64,000 nucleotides of DNA from Echinometra lucunter (GCA_029962745.1 CM057167.1:22493951-22557950), one strand, 5' to 3'; shown: positions 45,915 through 57,369, numbered from the stretch's first letter. Notes: generated by a model not told the origin, from the letters alone. Numbers and translations: made by a program.

Positions 45915-46626
45915 CCCCTTTTTACGCGAAATTTCGAACGATCATGCGTACACGAAGTCAAGACAGATTGACAACACCGGGCTCTTTCGTCTCTTCCGCT
46001 ATTTCTTTCCTTCCCTCATTCTCTGTCTCTCTATTCCCCTGTCTCTACTATCTCCCTCTCTCTGTCATTTTCTGTTCCTCTCTCTTTCCTTGTCTCTTTC
46101 CCTCTCCCCACTCCTTCTTCTTCTTCTTCTTCTTCTTCCTGTTCAGTACAGTCCTGGTACAGTCCACCTCTGGCGTATACTCGTACAGTTGGCAGGTATG
46201 GTGTGGACATGAATATGTACAGTGCAGGTTAAAAGAACTACATTGGCTATGTGCAGCTAAAAACAAGTGTCCCCATCTAGCGGAGTTGGGTTTCCTGTCA
46301 CTCTCTGTCACTTCCACTGATTTTACCATTTATCTGCAAAAGGATGAAATTATAGGCTATTTCTAAACAATAGTTCAGCAGTCACACAAAACAACAAATT
46401 CTTTTAGTTTTAAGAAAAAAAAAATTCCTTTGCTTTTCCTTTACATTTTTAGTTTAATTTTAAAATAATCTTACTTGGCCGTTCCATCGTCGTTCCAAAA
46501 GCTGTTCAGATCTATTATGGTGCCGTCACCGTACTCCCAAACGCAGTGTGCAACCTCGCTTCCTTGCTGTTGAAGGGTACTCGTCACGAGCACGCTCATA
46601 AAAATGGCTATGGGAACGCACCGCAT
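36503..46626 (-). CDS. MRH-domain (M6P-receptor/ATG27-like) type I membrane protein, 8 exons
   Basis: Seen: exons 46626-46475, 44880-44778, 43922-43789, 41447-41351, 40374-40148, 38023-37897, 37644-37614 and 36600-36503 join in frame to 322 codons plus TGA. Signal peptide ~1-20; MRH-like domain with CVWEYGDGTIIDL, NFYTINPCHPF and VCRLSS; N-glycosylation sequons N54, N83 and N120; Pro/Thr stalk ~163-228 with two 17-residue repeats; transmembrane ~231-253; then GARGMEIIPHIKFW and LPNLIMEGFFFLFSCC. That last block is the juxtamembrane signature shared with cation-dependent M6P receptor (KGMEQFPHLAFWQDLGNL). Known: this family cycles between Golgi and endosomes. The terminal MRH Cys pair is missing, so sugar binding is doubtful. 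A small exon between 41351 and 40374 may have been missed. Last exon is the least certain. Confidence 0.8.
37322..37443 (+). repeat. (GA)n microsatellite
   Basis: Long imperfect GA/GGA tract in the MRH gene intron. Other GA tracts lie at 39955-40015, 40448-40491, 49765-49790, 60440-60540 and 62869-62897. Confidence 0.95.
37614..37644 (-). CDS. MRH protein exon 7 (31-bp microexon)
   Basis: 31 nt between TCTACAG and GTAAAG. Encodes EGFFFLFSCC plus one base, where relatives have DG(F/Y).F.... after LPNLI. Phase 0 in, phase 1 out. Confidence 0.7.
37897..38023 (-). CDS. MRH protein exon 6 (transmembrane and juxtamembrane block)
   Basis: 127 nt between TTTCAG and GTAATT. Encodes FVCCLCGYFLIGAFYMFCFG then GARGMEIIPHIKFWLDLPNL. 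The RGxE-xPH-FW-LPxL pattern is the M6PR/ATG27-type juxtamembrane signature. Confidence 0.88.
38087..38140 (+). repeat. (CTAT)n microsatellite
   Basis: About twelve CTAT/CTGT units after a GATCGATC start. Confidence 0.95.
39440..39525 (+). repeat. (ATTT)n microsatellite
   Basis: About twenty TTTA units. Confidence 0.95.
39660..39855 (+). repeat. tRNA-derived SINE with (CAA)n tail
   Basis: CAGGTTCGAGTCC (B box) in a tRNA-like head, then a body with GGATGATGACGTATAAATGG and GGTCGGTCCC, ending in a CAACAACAA tail. Confidence 0.55.
40148..40374 (-). CDS. MRH protein exon 5 (repeat stalk, start of TM)
   Basis: 227 nt between TCTCAG and GTAAAT. Encodes a Pro/Thr/Ser-rich stalk holding two copies of TTPPASVSLHPIRTQ (51-bp tandem DNA repeat), then LTGGGILCI, the start of the membrane helix. 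The last codon is completed in the next exon (AT+A). Confidence 0.78.
41194..41314. repeat. (CAAA)n and (CA)n microsatellites
   Basis: About ten CAAA units, then an ACACGC/CACA tract. A GT tract lies at 41770-41860. Confidence 0.95.
41351..41447 (-). CDS. MRH protein exon 4
   Basis: 97 nt between TTCCAG and GTAAGC. Encodes YVSRFALANSGQDEAQVVVQ and GIIAQTPSHVIH. No Cys where canonical MRH domains have the last disulphide. Confidence 0.8.
42356..42540 (+). repeat. tRNA-derived SINE, copy A
   Basis: GTGCCGTAGTCGAGTGTTTC (A-box region) and GGGGCTCGATTGCCGGC (B box), then CTTGAGCAAGGCACTTATCT and TACATTGCTGTTTTATCG, ending near a short A run. Partial copies follow at 43246-43370 and 43380-43530. 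Confidence 0.7.
43246..43370 (+). repeat. SINE copy B (head missing, abuts a CAGTGGCG-type end)
   Basis: Shares TACATTGCTGTTTTATCG and ATAAAGTGATGTGCTATATG with copy A. It begins right after CTAGCTACGCCAGTG, the right terminus of a hAT-like element. Confidence 0.65.
43380..43535 (+). repeat. SINE copy C
   Basis: Contains GTGGGTTCGATCCCCAGC (B box) and GTGCAAGGCATTTTATCTAC, then TTGCTATTTTCTCGTA, with a poly-A end near 43555. Confidence 0.6.
43789..43922 (-). CDS. MRH protein exon 3
   Basis: 134 nt between CCTCAG and GTAAGT. Encodes VCRLSSMGIPLNVADASSGR and the DDDQAVLLEYNHT strand. VC(Q/R)L after the Cys-x-Cys region is typical of MRH domains. Confidence 0.85.
44645..44755. repeat. Palindromic MITE, ends AAGAAAAGTACCACGGTA
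   Basis: AAGAAAAGTACCACGGTA pairs with TACCGTGGTACTTTTCTT about 90 bp apart, with TACCA-rich words between. A weaker relative is near 44060-44120. Confidence 0.75.
44778..44880 (-). CDS. MRH protein exon 2
   Basis: 103 nt between TTTCAG and GTAAAT. Encodes WNNESALNPEPDPNFYTINP and CHPFTMGSECQNVT; the YTINPC motif is diagnostic of MRH/ATG27-like domains. Phase 2 in, phase 0 out. Confidence 0.85.
45587..45950. mobile_element. MITE with ATGATCGTTCG ends
   Basis: CATGATCGTTCGGCAA at the left pairs with TTCGAACGATCATG at the right. The interior repeats CAATTTCGAGTA(C/G)AAG-type words and holds a 30-nt poly-A. Confidence 0.6.
46475..46626 (-). CDS. MRH protein exon 1 (signal peptide)
   Basis: 152 nt from ATG 46626-46624 to GCC AA|GTAAGA. 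Encodes MRCVPIAIFMSVLVTSTLQQ, a hydrophobic signal peptide, then HCVWEYGDGTIIDLNSFWND, a typical first MRH strand with Cys and Trp. An upstream TATATA on the minus strand (46741-46746) could be a TATA box. Confidence 0.82.
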
Positions 46627-47525
46627 CACGGACTTTCGAGTTTGTAGGAGGGGCAAAGTAAAACAGAACGGGAGAACAACAACGAAGTCGCAGACAGATA
46701 TGTGCTCCACAATATTCCTTCAAAGTGCAGAGATACTTGAAATATATAGGTCTTATAGAACAAAATATTATAGGCCAGTGAACTAACTGTCTGTGTAGTT
46801 GGAAGGCCAGTGTCCTATCTCAAGAAAACGTAGTGTGGTATACACTCTTGAACTAGCTGGTGTAAACTGGTCCATAAGTTTGCATGACGATTTGGTTCAG
46901 ACTCTTCACAATTATTCTTCGACAACTGAAACTTATACTCGAGATTTCAAAATGCTGATAAAATTTCCACAACCAAAGACTGGCACAATTCTACCTACAA
47001 TTATTCGAAAGGAGCAAGACCTGTACTGTAGGTCTAGACCTCTATGCACGTACACTAACCTCATATGTACATAATATCTACTTTATTCAGCCCATCCCAC
47101 TCAATAGTACCGAACGTGATACAAGCCAGTGTATTTGTCAAACCGAATAGGATCAAAGGTTTTTGTTATGGCTTATCCAGTATGGCACGCCATTGGGGAA
47201 TCAATACAAAATATATTTCACTTGAACAAATTTATGTTTCTCTTTCACGAAACCATTTCACTTCTAAAAAAAAAGACATTCCACTTTTCACCAAAATTCA
47301 TTTCAATTTTCACAAAAATATATTTCACTTTTTTCCAAAATGCATTCCACTTTTTCACAGAAATATATTGTACTCTTCATAAAAAATTAAATTTACTTTT
47401 TTTCAAAAATACATTCTACTTTTCACAAAAATACATTTCACTTTTCACAAAACACATTTCACTTTTTCACAAAATCTCATTTCACTTTTAAGAAAAAAAA
47501 AATCATTCCTCTTTCTATCATACTA

Positions 47526-48390
47526 AGGGTGCGTTCAAGCGATTTTTTGAAGCTAGAATCACAAACATGAATCACAAATCAAAACGCTGTCACAAAACAC
47601 GGCTACTGCGAGAGAGCGTTCAAGCGATTTTTCATCAACGCTGATTCTTGCTCATTTCATGCCCATCCACTGCGCATTGTACTGCGCAGTTTGACCCAGG
47701 AAGTATAGGTCAACTTAGCCACATCATTTATTCGTCTCTATATCTTTCTTATGCTATTCTTTATTATTCCTTCTATCTTCTTATCTTTCAATCTATCTTT
47801 TGTTCTTTGTTTTCTCCTATCTTATTTTCTATCTTTCCTTATGTTATTCTTTGTTTTTCCTTCTATCTTCTTTTCTGTCCATATTTCCTTATGTTATTCT
47901 TTGTTTTCTTCTTCTATCTTCTTCCCTTTCCGTCTTTCCTTATGTTATTCTTTGTTATTCATTCTATCTTTTCTTTCAATCTTTTCTCATGTTATTCTTT
48001 GTTTTCTCTCATCTTTTTTCTATCTTTCATTGTTATTCTTTGTTTTTCCTTCTGTCTTCTTCTGTCTATCTTTCCTTATCTTATTCTTTGTTTTCTCCTA
48101 TCTTCTTTTCTAGCTTTCTGTATGTTGTTTGTTTTCTTTCTTCAAACTTGGTGTGAAAGCAACAATAGAATCATGATTGAGATCTCCGTTGCGTTCAATC
48201 AATTTTTAGCGACCGTGGTTCTGCAGAATCATGATTCAAAACGCACCTTTTTCAGCGTTTCATGTTTGCGATTTGAAAGACGATTATTTTTACGACCTGC
48301 GTAAAATCGATTGAACGCAACCAATGTTTAAACTAAACGTCTTTGAAAACCGTGATTCTAGGGTGAAAAATGGTCGCTTGAACGCAGCCT
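47526..48390. mobile_element. DNA transposon inserted in the left arm of the inverted duplication
   Basis: Ends AGGGTGCGTTCAAGCGA and TCGCTTGAACGCAGCCT are inverted (16 of 17 match). The right arm has the uninterrupted site (ATACTAAAACCTTTT), so the target duplication was TA or TAA. The interior is mostly a ~50-bp pyrimidine minisatellite (47740-48130; CTTATGTTATTCTTTGTTTT). No transposase. Confidence 0.8.
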
Positions 48391-48879
48391 TAAACCTTTT
48401 CACTCTCTGCCAAAAATATGTTCCTCTTTTTCTCGGCCTAAAGCGATCGTATCGACCTTGGTGAGCTTAACGCCTTGGGGCTTGGTGGGGGTTTGGAGTC
48501 TTCTGTACATGATTTTGAAGTTTATTAATTATGCAAATTTATCCAGGTTTATGCAGGGTGAATGATGGATGCTGCTTCTCCCGTTTGGTCTGGTGAGGCT
48601 AGCAGCTGAGGGGGGGGGGGGGGGGGGGGGGGCTAAGTGAGGGGAGGAGGTAGGCTTCTGTTCATGATTTTGAATATTCTGCATTAATGTAGCTCCTAAT
48701 CTATATCTCTCAGAGATGTGTCTAAGCGCTTTACCTCGGTCATCGGATTCACGCAAGCTTGCCGCACACAATGTATGCACTTTCTCCACTCCTAGGGAAG
48801 TATTAATTCCGGCCAGTCGCACTCACAATGCTAATCAAATCACAATGACCATCGCATCTTACAGGGTATACCACTTAAT

Positions 48880-49000
48880 ACCTGGGTGAAGAGTGGCAAA
48901 TGTACGTAAATTCATATCTTGCAGAAGGACACCCGGGACATTGTGGCTCAAGTAAGAATACTTATCCTCTGGACCACAGCACCTCTGCTATGCATTTTTT
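48880..49000 (-). repeat. tRNA-like SINE fragment (minus)
   Basis: Minus strand reads GAGGTGCTGTGGTCCAGAGG and CAATGTCCCGGGTGTCC, matching the plus-strand copy at 50445-50540. Confidence 0.5.
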
Positions 49001-49989
49001 TTTTTTTTGGGGGGGGGGAGGGGGGCTTGAATTCTCATAAAGTAAAACTCTATGCAAGCTAGTTGGAGGAAGAGGCAGGGGAGGGGATGTCACGGCATAT
49101 ATTGTTACCAAAATTTGCAGGGTATTGTAATTCTTCGCAAAACTTGCCGCCCGATTCCTTGCAATAATATCACTACCATAATTGTGATTATATTCATGAA
49201 TAGAATTGGTTTAACATCAGATGGAGACGCAAGATGCAAAACAATTTTGTTTTGTTAAAATGTGTAGGCCTATAATAGGTGGCATATACAACAAGGCCAA
49301 CAATGCGAGCGAGCGCTTCCATTTGGTCCTTTCTTACATCTTTCCTTTTCTTTCTCTTTCTTTTCTTTTCTTTCTCATTCCCCCCTTTTTTTCCTGCCAA
49401 ATATTGGGGGTCGGGCCCCCGGCCTCGGTTCCGCCGGGCAGGAGCGTTGCAACTTGGACTTGTCGATTGCTTCCAGTTCTATTCCAGTTCAAATGTCTAT
49501 TTTATTGCGACAGTGGCCCAGACGCGGTTCTGGGATATTTTCTAAAAGGGGGGGGGGGGGGGGGGACACTGGGAGCTTCAGGGATCGGAATGAATTTAAA
49601 TTCAAAATTCAAATTTAAAATCAAAATTAACTGATTTAAATCTAAACCTTCAGGAAGATTCCCAATCTAAAAACATAACAGAACATAATATCAAAAGCGG
49701 ACATGAAACATAAACACTCAACAAAACAGAAAATGAGAATGCATTTCTTAATTACATTCCAGAGAGGGAGAGAGAGAGAGAGAGAGAGAGGCCCACGACA
49801 TGCACGAGCCGATTCAGAATAATTTATAATAAAACAAACTGTCTTCGGACTCTTTACACATACATGTATTTATAATGAAGATATTATGACACAGATCATA
49901 CAAATTGTGATACATAGCAAAACATAATGAATATCTGAGAAATGCATGTAACCTGTATGAAAATAAAGCGCAAAAATTAGGTTATTTTT

Positions 49990-50395
49990 TTTTTTACTAA
50001 AAGTTATCTACTTATATTTCCCCTTACGACTCGCATTCCATGTTGCACACAACCACCCCCTTCTTCCAACTGTATACAAACCAACAAGACAACTTCGATC
50101 ATGCAAACAGAATTTGTTTATCATACCTCCTATTCAAACAAAAAATATGGCGAACGTTCATTTGCTCATGCTGCATCAGTTTTATGGAATAACCTCCCAA
50201 ACTCTCTAAGAAAAATAGACACAATAGAGAAGTTTAAATCTGCCCTTAAAACACACTTATTCAAAACATATCTTAGTCTAACAAAAGTAACATCGTAACC
50301 TATTTTTTTATCATGTCTTTCCTTTTTCTCTCTCTTAGAGCGCATACATACAGATGCGCTATATAAAAACTGTACATTATTATTATCATTATAGC
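49990..50395 (+). mobile_element. LINE pol C-terminus and 3-prime tail
   Basis: Reads FVYHTSYSNKKYGERSFAHA and ASVLWNNLPNSLRK then FKSALKTHLFK, the conserved end of CR1/L2-type non-LTR polymerases. It is followed by a stop, GCGCTATATAAAAAC and an ATTATTATTATC tail. 5-prime truncated. Confidence 0.75.
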
Positions 50396-50444
50396 TTGCA
50401 TAAAGTTTTACTTCATGAGAATTCAGCCACCAAAATTTGCATAG

Positions 50445-50540
50445 TAGAGGTGCTGTGACCCAGTGAATAAATCTCCTGACTTTGAACAACAAGGTCGGGG
50501 GTTCTAATCAGTGCTACGGCACTGGTGTCCTTTGGTTGGT
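50445..50540 (+). repeat. tRNA-like SINE fragment (plus)
   Basis: GAGGTGCTGTGACCCAGTGA and GGGGGTTCTAATCAG are A- and B-box-like. Ends in GGTTGGTTGG repeats. Confidence 0.5.
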
Positions 50541-53500
50541 TGGTTGGTTTTATTTTCCGTATGAAAAGCAATACAAAAAATATATGCAAATCAATTTATC
50601 AAATTATTATTAATTTTGATTAATTAAAATTAGTACTAATGGCAGGAAACTCTATTCAGAGCCATTGTTCAAATGGCTCTGTTATTCCTAGAGGTCCAGA
50701 GAAAGAAAAAAAAAGTAATGAACAAAACAAAACATGACATTAACACAAATTGAATTGAAAGTAACATAACAGAATAAAAGAAATGCGGTCCTATTCCTAA
50801 TCTTCATACTGTGTCCAACGTACCCCCCCCCTCCATTCCTGAGGTGCACCAAAAATTTGCCGCTCTCCATGGTGATGATTTGTTTAGCATTGTGAGCGCG
50901 ACTGGGTGGAATTAATGCTTCCTTGGGAGTGGATAAGTAGCATACATTGTGTGCGGGCAAGTTTGCATGAATCCAATGATCGGGGTAATGATATTTCTGT
51001 AAAGCGCTTAAACACATCTCAGAGAGATGGCTTAGGCGCTACATTAATGCAGAATATTCAAAATCATGAACAGAAGCCTACCTCCTCCCCTCACTTAGCC
51101 CCCCCCCCCCTCCCTCCCTCAGCTGCTAGCCTCACCAGACCAAACGGGAGAAGCAGCATCCATCATTCACCCTGCATAAACCTGGATAAATTTGCATAAT
51201 TAATAAACTTCAAAATCATGTGCAGAAGACTCCGAACCCCCACCAAGCAACAAGAGGCAAAACAAGCAAAACCAAAGTCCGCCTGTAGAAGTAGCATCCC
51301 TTGTTCATCCTGCATATAAACCTGCATAAATTGGATATATTTTAATGAACTTCAAAATCAAGTGCAGAAGCCTCAAAGCCCCCCCCCCCTTCAGCCCCAT
51401 CAGACCAAACAGAATAACAAAACAATACCGATGCTAAGCAAGCAAATGACAAAAGATATAGCCCGCGCAAAGCTAACAAGCTAGCCAAACTCGTCAAAAG
51501 CGCCTCCTTTAGGCCGGTAAAAAAGAGGAACGTATTTTTTTGGCAGAGTGAAATATATTTTGTGAGAGAAAGTGAAATTTTTTGGGTGAGAGAAGAGGAA
51601 TGAATTTAAGGTACACCATCGATATATCAAAACGAACGCGCGTATGTATACAAGCTGGCTAGCTAAGCCAGAGATAAGCTCGCCAAGGCCGTTAAGCTCA
51701 CCAAGGTCGATAATATCGCTTTAGGCCGAGAAAAAAGGGGAGCATATTTTTGGCAGAGAGTGAAAAGGTTTTAGTATGACAGAAAGAGGAATGATTTTTT
51801 TTTCTTAAAAGTGAAATGAGATTTTGTGAAAAAGAGAAATGTGTTTTGTGAAAAGTGAAATGCATTTTTGTGAAAAGTACAATGTATTTTTGTAAAAAAG
51901 TGATATTAATTTTTATGAACAGTAAAATATATATCTGTGAAAAAGTGGAATGCATTTTGGATAAAAGTGAAATATATTTTTTGTGAAGAGTGAAATGATA
52001 TTTTTGTGGAAAGTGAAATGAATTTTGGTGAAAAGTGGATTTTTTTTTTAGAACTGAAATATAAATTTGCTGGAGTGAAATGGTTTCTTGAAAGACAAAC
52101 ATAAATTTGTTCAAGTGAAATATATTTTGTATTGATTCTCCAATGGCGTGCCATACCCATGTGATTCAATTGTGACCTACTGATCTATAGGTGCATATAC
52201 TCCGGAGAAGATTATCTGTTTTCAAAATGCAGAACTACTTGTAAGTTACATGCATGGCTGGATGCATGGAAGGGGAAACAGGTTAAACGGATGTTAAGCT
52301 TTCAAAAAGCACCCCGCGCTATAACTTGCCGGGTAAGTTGCTAAAAAACTTTTTCGGCTCACGCGTAAATCGTATGGCGAATTTGTACACGGCACGGTGG
52401 AAGGGCATACGGGAGCGAGTTGTGTTGATGGTCTTGTATGATACCATGGACAGTTCCTGATAATTCGGTACCAGCAGTAAGCAGGGGCGGCGCTCCGGAG
52501 GGGGGGGGGGGCAATATCTATTTTTTTAAAAGTGACAAAGAGAGAAAAAGAAATGGGCAAGATAGGGCAAGGTCATGCAACTATAATGGTCTTATTTGTT
52601 CATTTAAAACGGAAATCACCACACCCGTGGGCGATTTTTTTATAGACCCCCCCCCCCCCCATTTATTTTGCCAGGCAATATGTTTTCCCCTATATAGGTC
52701 ATAGAATAGACTGGCCGTATCCTTTTTTTATGCCCCCCCAAAAGAATTGTACACTAAATAGCACCATCTTATGAGGAAAAGCGTGGAAGCTCCACACCCA
52801 CCCCTTGGTCACTTCACTTCCTCGCTTAATCCCCCCCCCCTCCCTTCTCACAACTCTTGATCCGGTCATAAAGAGTGTCACAGGTATATATTCAGCCGAA
52901 CAGGGACTTACTCTTTGTGACTGAGACTATAAGTATTAGTGGATTTCTTTTGATATTGGTGATGTTAATTATGACCTTTTTCGGTTATCCATTTTTAAAA
53001 TATAAATATCTGAAAGGTATGACCGAGTCATGGATAGTACGAGGTTAATGGAAAAAGATCAATTCCAGATCTAGATTACATTCATATCGATTTCACAATA
53101 TATTAGTCTAAATCTAAATTTGAAAAAAAAAGAAGAATGTCTTGGGTTCTTAATTCTACATGTTCACTTGCCATAATAAGGGTGGGACTGCACCAACAAC
53201 TCCTATTTTCCACAATACCAGAGAGTTTGGATCTTCTATAGGTAATGTTCTCGTTTTGTGTTGTATACAAAAAAGTGTTTAAAGTTTGAGGGCAAAGAGG
53301 CATAATTTTGAAGGTTTGATCGCATGGTATTCAAATTATTCTTACAGGTATACTCTATTACTATCATCATTGATATTTTTGTTTAATGAAATTAACATTC
53401 TTACATCAACAAAAAAAAAAAAAAAGAAAGAAATAATTTGTTCTGCAACCATTTCCATTGGCTCCGAAAATGAAAACTTGTAATAGGACTTTAATAAAAA

Positions 53501-55984
53501 GCCTGAAGAACTGCTTTGAATTTGATCTGCCTCTAAGACTTAAAAAATAAGAAGTGAGAATAATATTTAAACAAGCTAATGCTATTTGATTTGATTGATT
53601 CGATTTGATTTATTCATTTTCCGTTTCACAGTGTATACAAAAACAAATACATGAATTCAGTAATCTCGTTAAGACAAAATTAATACAATGAAATAACATT
53701 ATAAAAGAAAGAACAGAATTATTGAGATAATGAACAAAATAAAGCTGACCTAGTTGAAAAAAAAGTAAAACGGAGGGGCAAGCTAAGAAAAGCAAAGCTT
53801 GTAAGGTGCACGCCCCTGAAACTTAGGTACACAGTTACATGCGGTCAAAGACAAGTACATATATAGGTATATTAACTTTAACCTTTAACTTTGATTGAAA
53901 TTGCCTGCGAAATCTAGCCTGCCTATGATGAATATGACAAGCTTCTAAAGCTATTAAACTGAGGAACTTAAAACAGTGGTCCGGAAGCATTTTGGGATTG
54001 GGGGACAAACTTTCAAGGGGCGCATCATTTTAGGGGCTCATAATGTACACCCTCGCCCGCCTGCACACACCGACATACTTATTTTCTATCTTGCGAGCGA
54101 GCCAAAAATAACAGCTTCTTGCTATAAAAAGCCTTATTTTGCCATCAAACTACACTCTAAGCTTAAAGTTGCTATTCATAGGTTTTGAATATGCTCGAAT
54201 TTCATATCAAAATAAAGTTTATGGTGCACAAATCACTATGAAACCGATTGAAACTTTTGAAAAGTAAATGGGAAACAAATATTGCCTGTCACAAATCGAT
54301 AAAACGGACCCCCAATGTTGCCTGTGCATATGTTGCCCAACTCAATGCGAGATCCTTGACGTCATCACATGGACAATAGCCTGTGATGTGGTGTGTTGTG
54401 AATGTGGTGAATGTGATGTGTCGTGTCCGAGTGAGTGATTAAAACGACGTTTCTGCATTGTTTGAATGAATTCATCATTCTGTGAATGTTTTCAAAGTAT
54501 GTTTCAACCATTCTATTTAACATTATTCATATCACAATGTCGGAGAAATTCTACAAATTAACGATGCCTTTTTGCAATTAGAACGAAAAAAAAATCCCAT
54601 ACTATAATAGAAAAGTCTCCCTTGAACATGCTGAGTTTCGGTTGTGGGGCATACCATTTTAATTTTAGGGGTGTTATAATTCACGAAAGACGGAGGGATA
54701 GACGGAACACTTTGTTTTCTTGAATTTAAAATTGCTTTCTTGGTGAATAGTTTGAACTTGGCTAAAGAAAATACAGAAACGGTAATCACCTTTCTGCTAT
54801 TTTTTCCTTTTCTATTAAGTAGCTAATTTATATTTACATGTGCTTATAAGCTCAAGTTAACTTTTCCATACTCGGCATTTCAGTAGTCAATTGTTTGTAT
54901 GTAGTAGGTAGGTAGGTGAGGTGAAGTAGGTGAGGCGAAGGTGAGAGTAATTTGGCTTGTAATTCAATTAGGCCTTTGGTGAAAGTCTTAGCTATAGCTC
55001 AGTTATAATTTCGTATCTGGGTTATTTTCACTGTTTATTTGCTTGAAAATCCTCATAACCTGCACTAAAAAAATAAATTCCTTGAAAAATATTTTTCGAA
55101 TGAAATTCCTTATCGAAATGACGTTTAATCAGAGTATTACAGGAAACAAAAACCTTGATAAAGACTTCAAGCTAGCTATAATGCAATACGTATGATGTTC
55201 ATCTCTACACCCCGGCTCTACACTATCTGAGATCAGTGGTGATGTCCAGTCTCTGTACGCTAGCTAGCCATTCCTATCATAATAAATACGAAATTTTAGT
55301 ACAGAGGAATTTTGTAGATCAAGATAGTTTCTACGAGAAGCATCAATTTTCCTTAGACAATAATATTATCTAGGTAACTTTTACAAGCAATCATGATTTG
55401 TCGAGCGCGTCTCTTAATCAGTTCTGTCTCTGAGAATTTGATGCAACGTCGTTTCGGGACGTGCATCCGGGCCGGGCTTGGTTTTCTTTGTCATTTTCAT
55501 GTCAATTTCCTACTTTAAATTCTGCTTTGACCAAAAAAGAAAAGAAAATGGACTCATCAGTGAGGTAATGTAAATATTAAGCCACTGCAGTTTTCCCTCC
55601 TCTCTTAATAACAGTATCTAAAATCCATCAAAATTGCATGCGATCATCTCAATGCACAATGTTTTATTACGTGCAAGCGCTAGCTCGCCGCAGATCGTCA
55701 CAGTGCCTACGTCATCATTGGGGACCCGTTTCGCTCGCAGCCACTTCCGGGTTCTGAGAATCAGAGGGGCGTTTTTGGAAAATGTGTTTTTAGATAATTT
55801 CTTGGAATTTATAGGAGCAATAATGAACACCACTGTCTTGTACATACTTCCCCGTTTCCATTCATATATAATTAACCATATTCCGTGATTTTCTTTGAAT
55901 TTCACCTTTAAGATTTTTAAATGATACTCTCTTTTAAAAAAAAAAAGTAAGAAAGAAAGAAATTCAACGCTTTCACACTGCTTA

Positions 55985-56200
55985 GGGTGTATAACATGAT
56001 ATTCACTCTTTTAGGGCTGACCTCAATGATCACTCAAGGATTTCGAGTGAACCCTGAGGCCACTTCTAAAAGAGTGAATAAAGAGTGAATGTCACGATTT
56101 TCACTCTTAAATCACTCCTAATTCACTTTAAATTCACTCTTTTCTCAAATTCACTCCTAACAGAGTGAATGCGTTCACTTCTTTAAAAAAGAGAGTAGAC
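55985..56200. repeat. AGAGTGAAT repeat/MITE
   Basis: GAGTGAAT and ATTCACTC words occur at least eight times, with a palindrome AGAGTGAATGCGTTCACT. The same palindrome lies at 37828-37850. Confidence 0.6.
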
Positions 56201-56629
56201 CTATATTTGGTCACTGCACTCAAAGTAGAAAAATGAAAACATTAGGCCGAAGCTTTACAAATCGAGGGGGAAATTCAACGATTACAATCGAAAAAGGGCT
56301 CTGAAAGGGGCATTAAAAAGTGACACCCATCGGACGTAAACGGGCATTAATTAGACATAAAATGAGCACTATAACTGGTAAGGGCATATTGTAAAAAGTA
56401 GCACACTTTATCAAAATGAGAGAATGGCACTGCATTTTCTTGGAAGAAAAAGGAGCAATAGCTTATCAGAAATCATAATTATGTCCATCCATGTATCACA
56501 TTTGAAATTTTGGACCTGCCAGAGTTGAGAATCAGAATTTAACAGAACACTTTAACACTGTCGCTCGTTAGCAGTAGAAATGGAATAGAAAGAGAAAGGG
56601 ACAGTTTTTAAAAGTAAATGTGATCACAT

Positions 56630-56940
56630 TTACACCACAGTAACACCACAGGGTGTGGTCTCCTATTTACACTGGGCCGGTGTTATACCATTGGAATTAG
56701 CACCACTTGCGGAGTCAAATCAACGCCATGCAGTGTCATTGTTGAATTAACACCAGTGCAATGTCACAAATATCACCAGCTGCAGTGTCAAATTAACACC
56801 AAGAAGTGCCAGGTGATTACTTTCCAACACCATCACGTTGTAGTTTCAACACCTGACGGTGTGGTCCTCTATTGACGTCGGAGCGGTGTTAGATTTAACA
56901 CCCGTGGTGTTAAATCAAACACCGCTCTTTTTGCAGTGTA
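56630..56940. mobile_element. MITE rich in TAACACC half-sites
   Basis: About a dozen AACACC/GGTGTT words in both orientations, ending AACACCGCTCTTTTTGCAG. Several pairs are palindromic (GTTAGATTTAACACC...GGTGTTAAATC). Confidence 0.6.
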
Positions 56941-57369
56941 CAAGAAGAGAAAGGAAGAGGGGAAAGAAAGAAAAATGGAAAGGGTAATGGACACTTATCA
57001 GTTTTATTAAGGGGTAACCTACTTGAAGAAAAAAGTGGGGCTTATATGAACAAAAGCAGTGTAAAAGAAAACGGGTCGTTGTATTTGTAATAAAAAGGAA
57101 CACTGAACACGTTTGTAAGGGGGCATTTTTCATGGATAAAATGGGGATCTTTTGGGGTTCTTGATAGGGTGAGGGGTCCTTCTTCCGGGACAGTCGCCCC
57201 TTGGCCAGTGAGAGTAAAATCGCTTTCGGTTGCAAAGTTCTTAGCAGTGGACGCGCGTTGATAAGTCTGATATAGAGTAGCAGTGACTGTAATGCACTTG
57301 ATAATTGTTGCTGTTGTCATTATTATTCATCAAAACCATCATTATTATTATCATCATCATACCGTTATT

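Larger units (their letters stand above)
47178..52161. repeat. Large inverted duplication (arms 47178-48846 and 50868-52161)
   Basis: The left arm reads GTATGGCACGCCATTGG...CTCACAATGCTAA and the right arm reads its complement, TTAGCATTGTGAG...CCAATGGCGTGCCATAC, with the same internal order. Both arms include repeated CATTTCACTTTT-type units (47200-47510 and 51540-52140) and a CAGCTGAGGGGG poly-G block. The spacer is about 2 kb. Sequence is diverged, and the left arm has an extra transposon. Confidence 0.85.

Noticed and set aside
47648..48304. 218-codon plus-strand Phe/Leu/Ser frame resembling a multi-pass membrane protein
   Set aside because: It is the pyrimidine minisatellite inside the transposon at 47526-48390; hydrophobicity comes from TTT/CTT composition and the same repeats are open in all three plus frames.
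52484..52512. CAGGGGCGGCGCTCCGG as another hAT-like left end
   Set aside because: No matching right end or 8-bp duplication could be found nearby.
55618..55905. Overlapping 84- and 95-codon frames on both strands
   Set aside because: No recognisable domain, no splice context, and opposite-strand frames are equally long.
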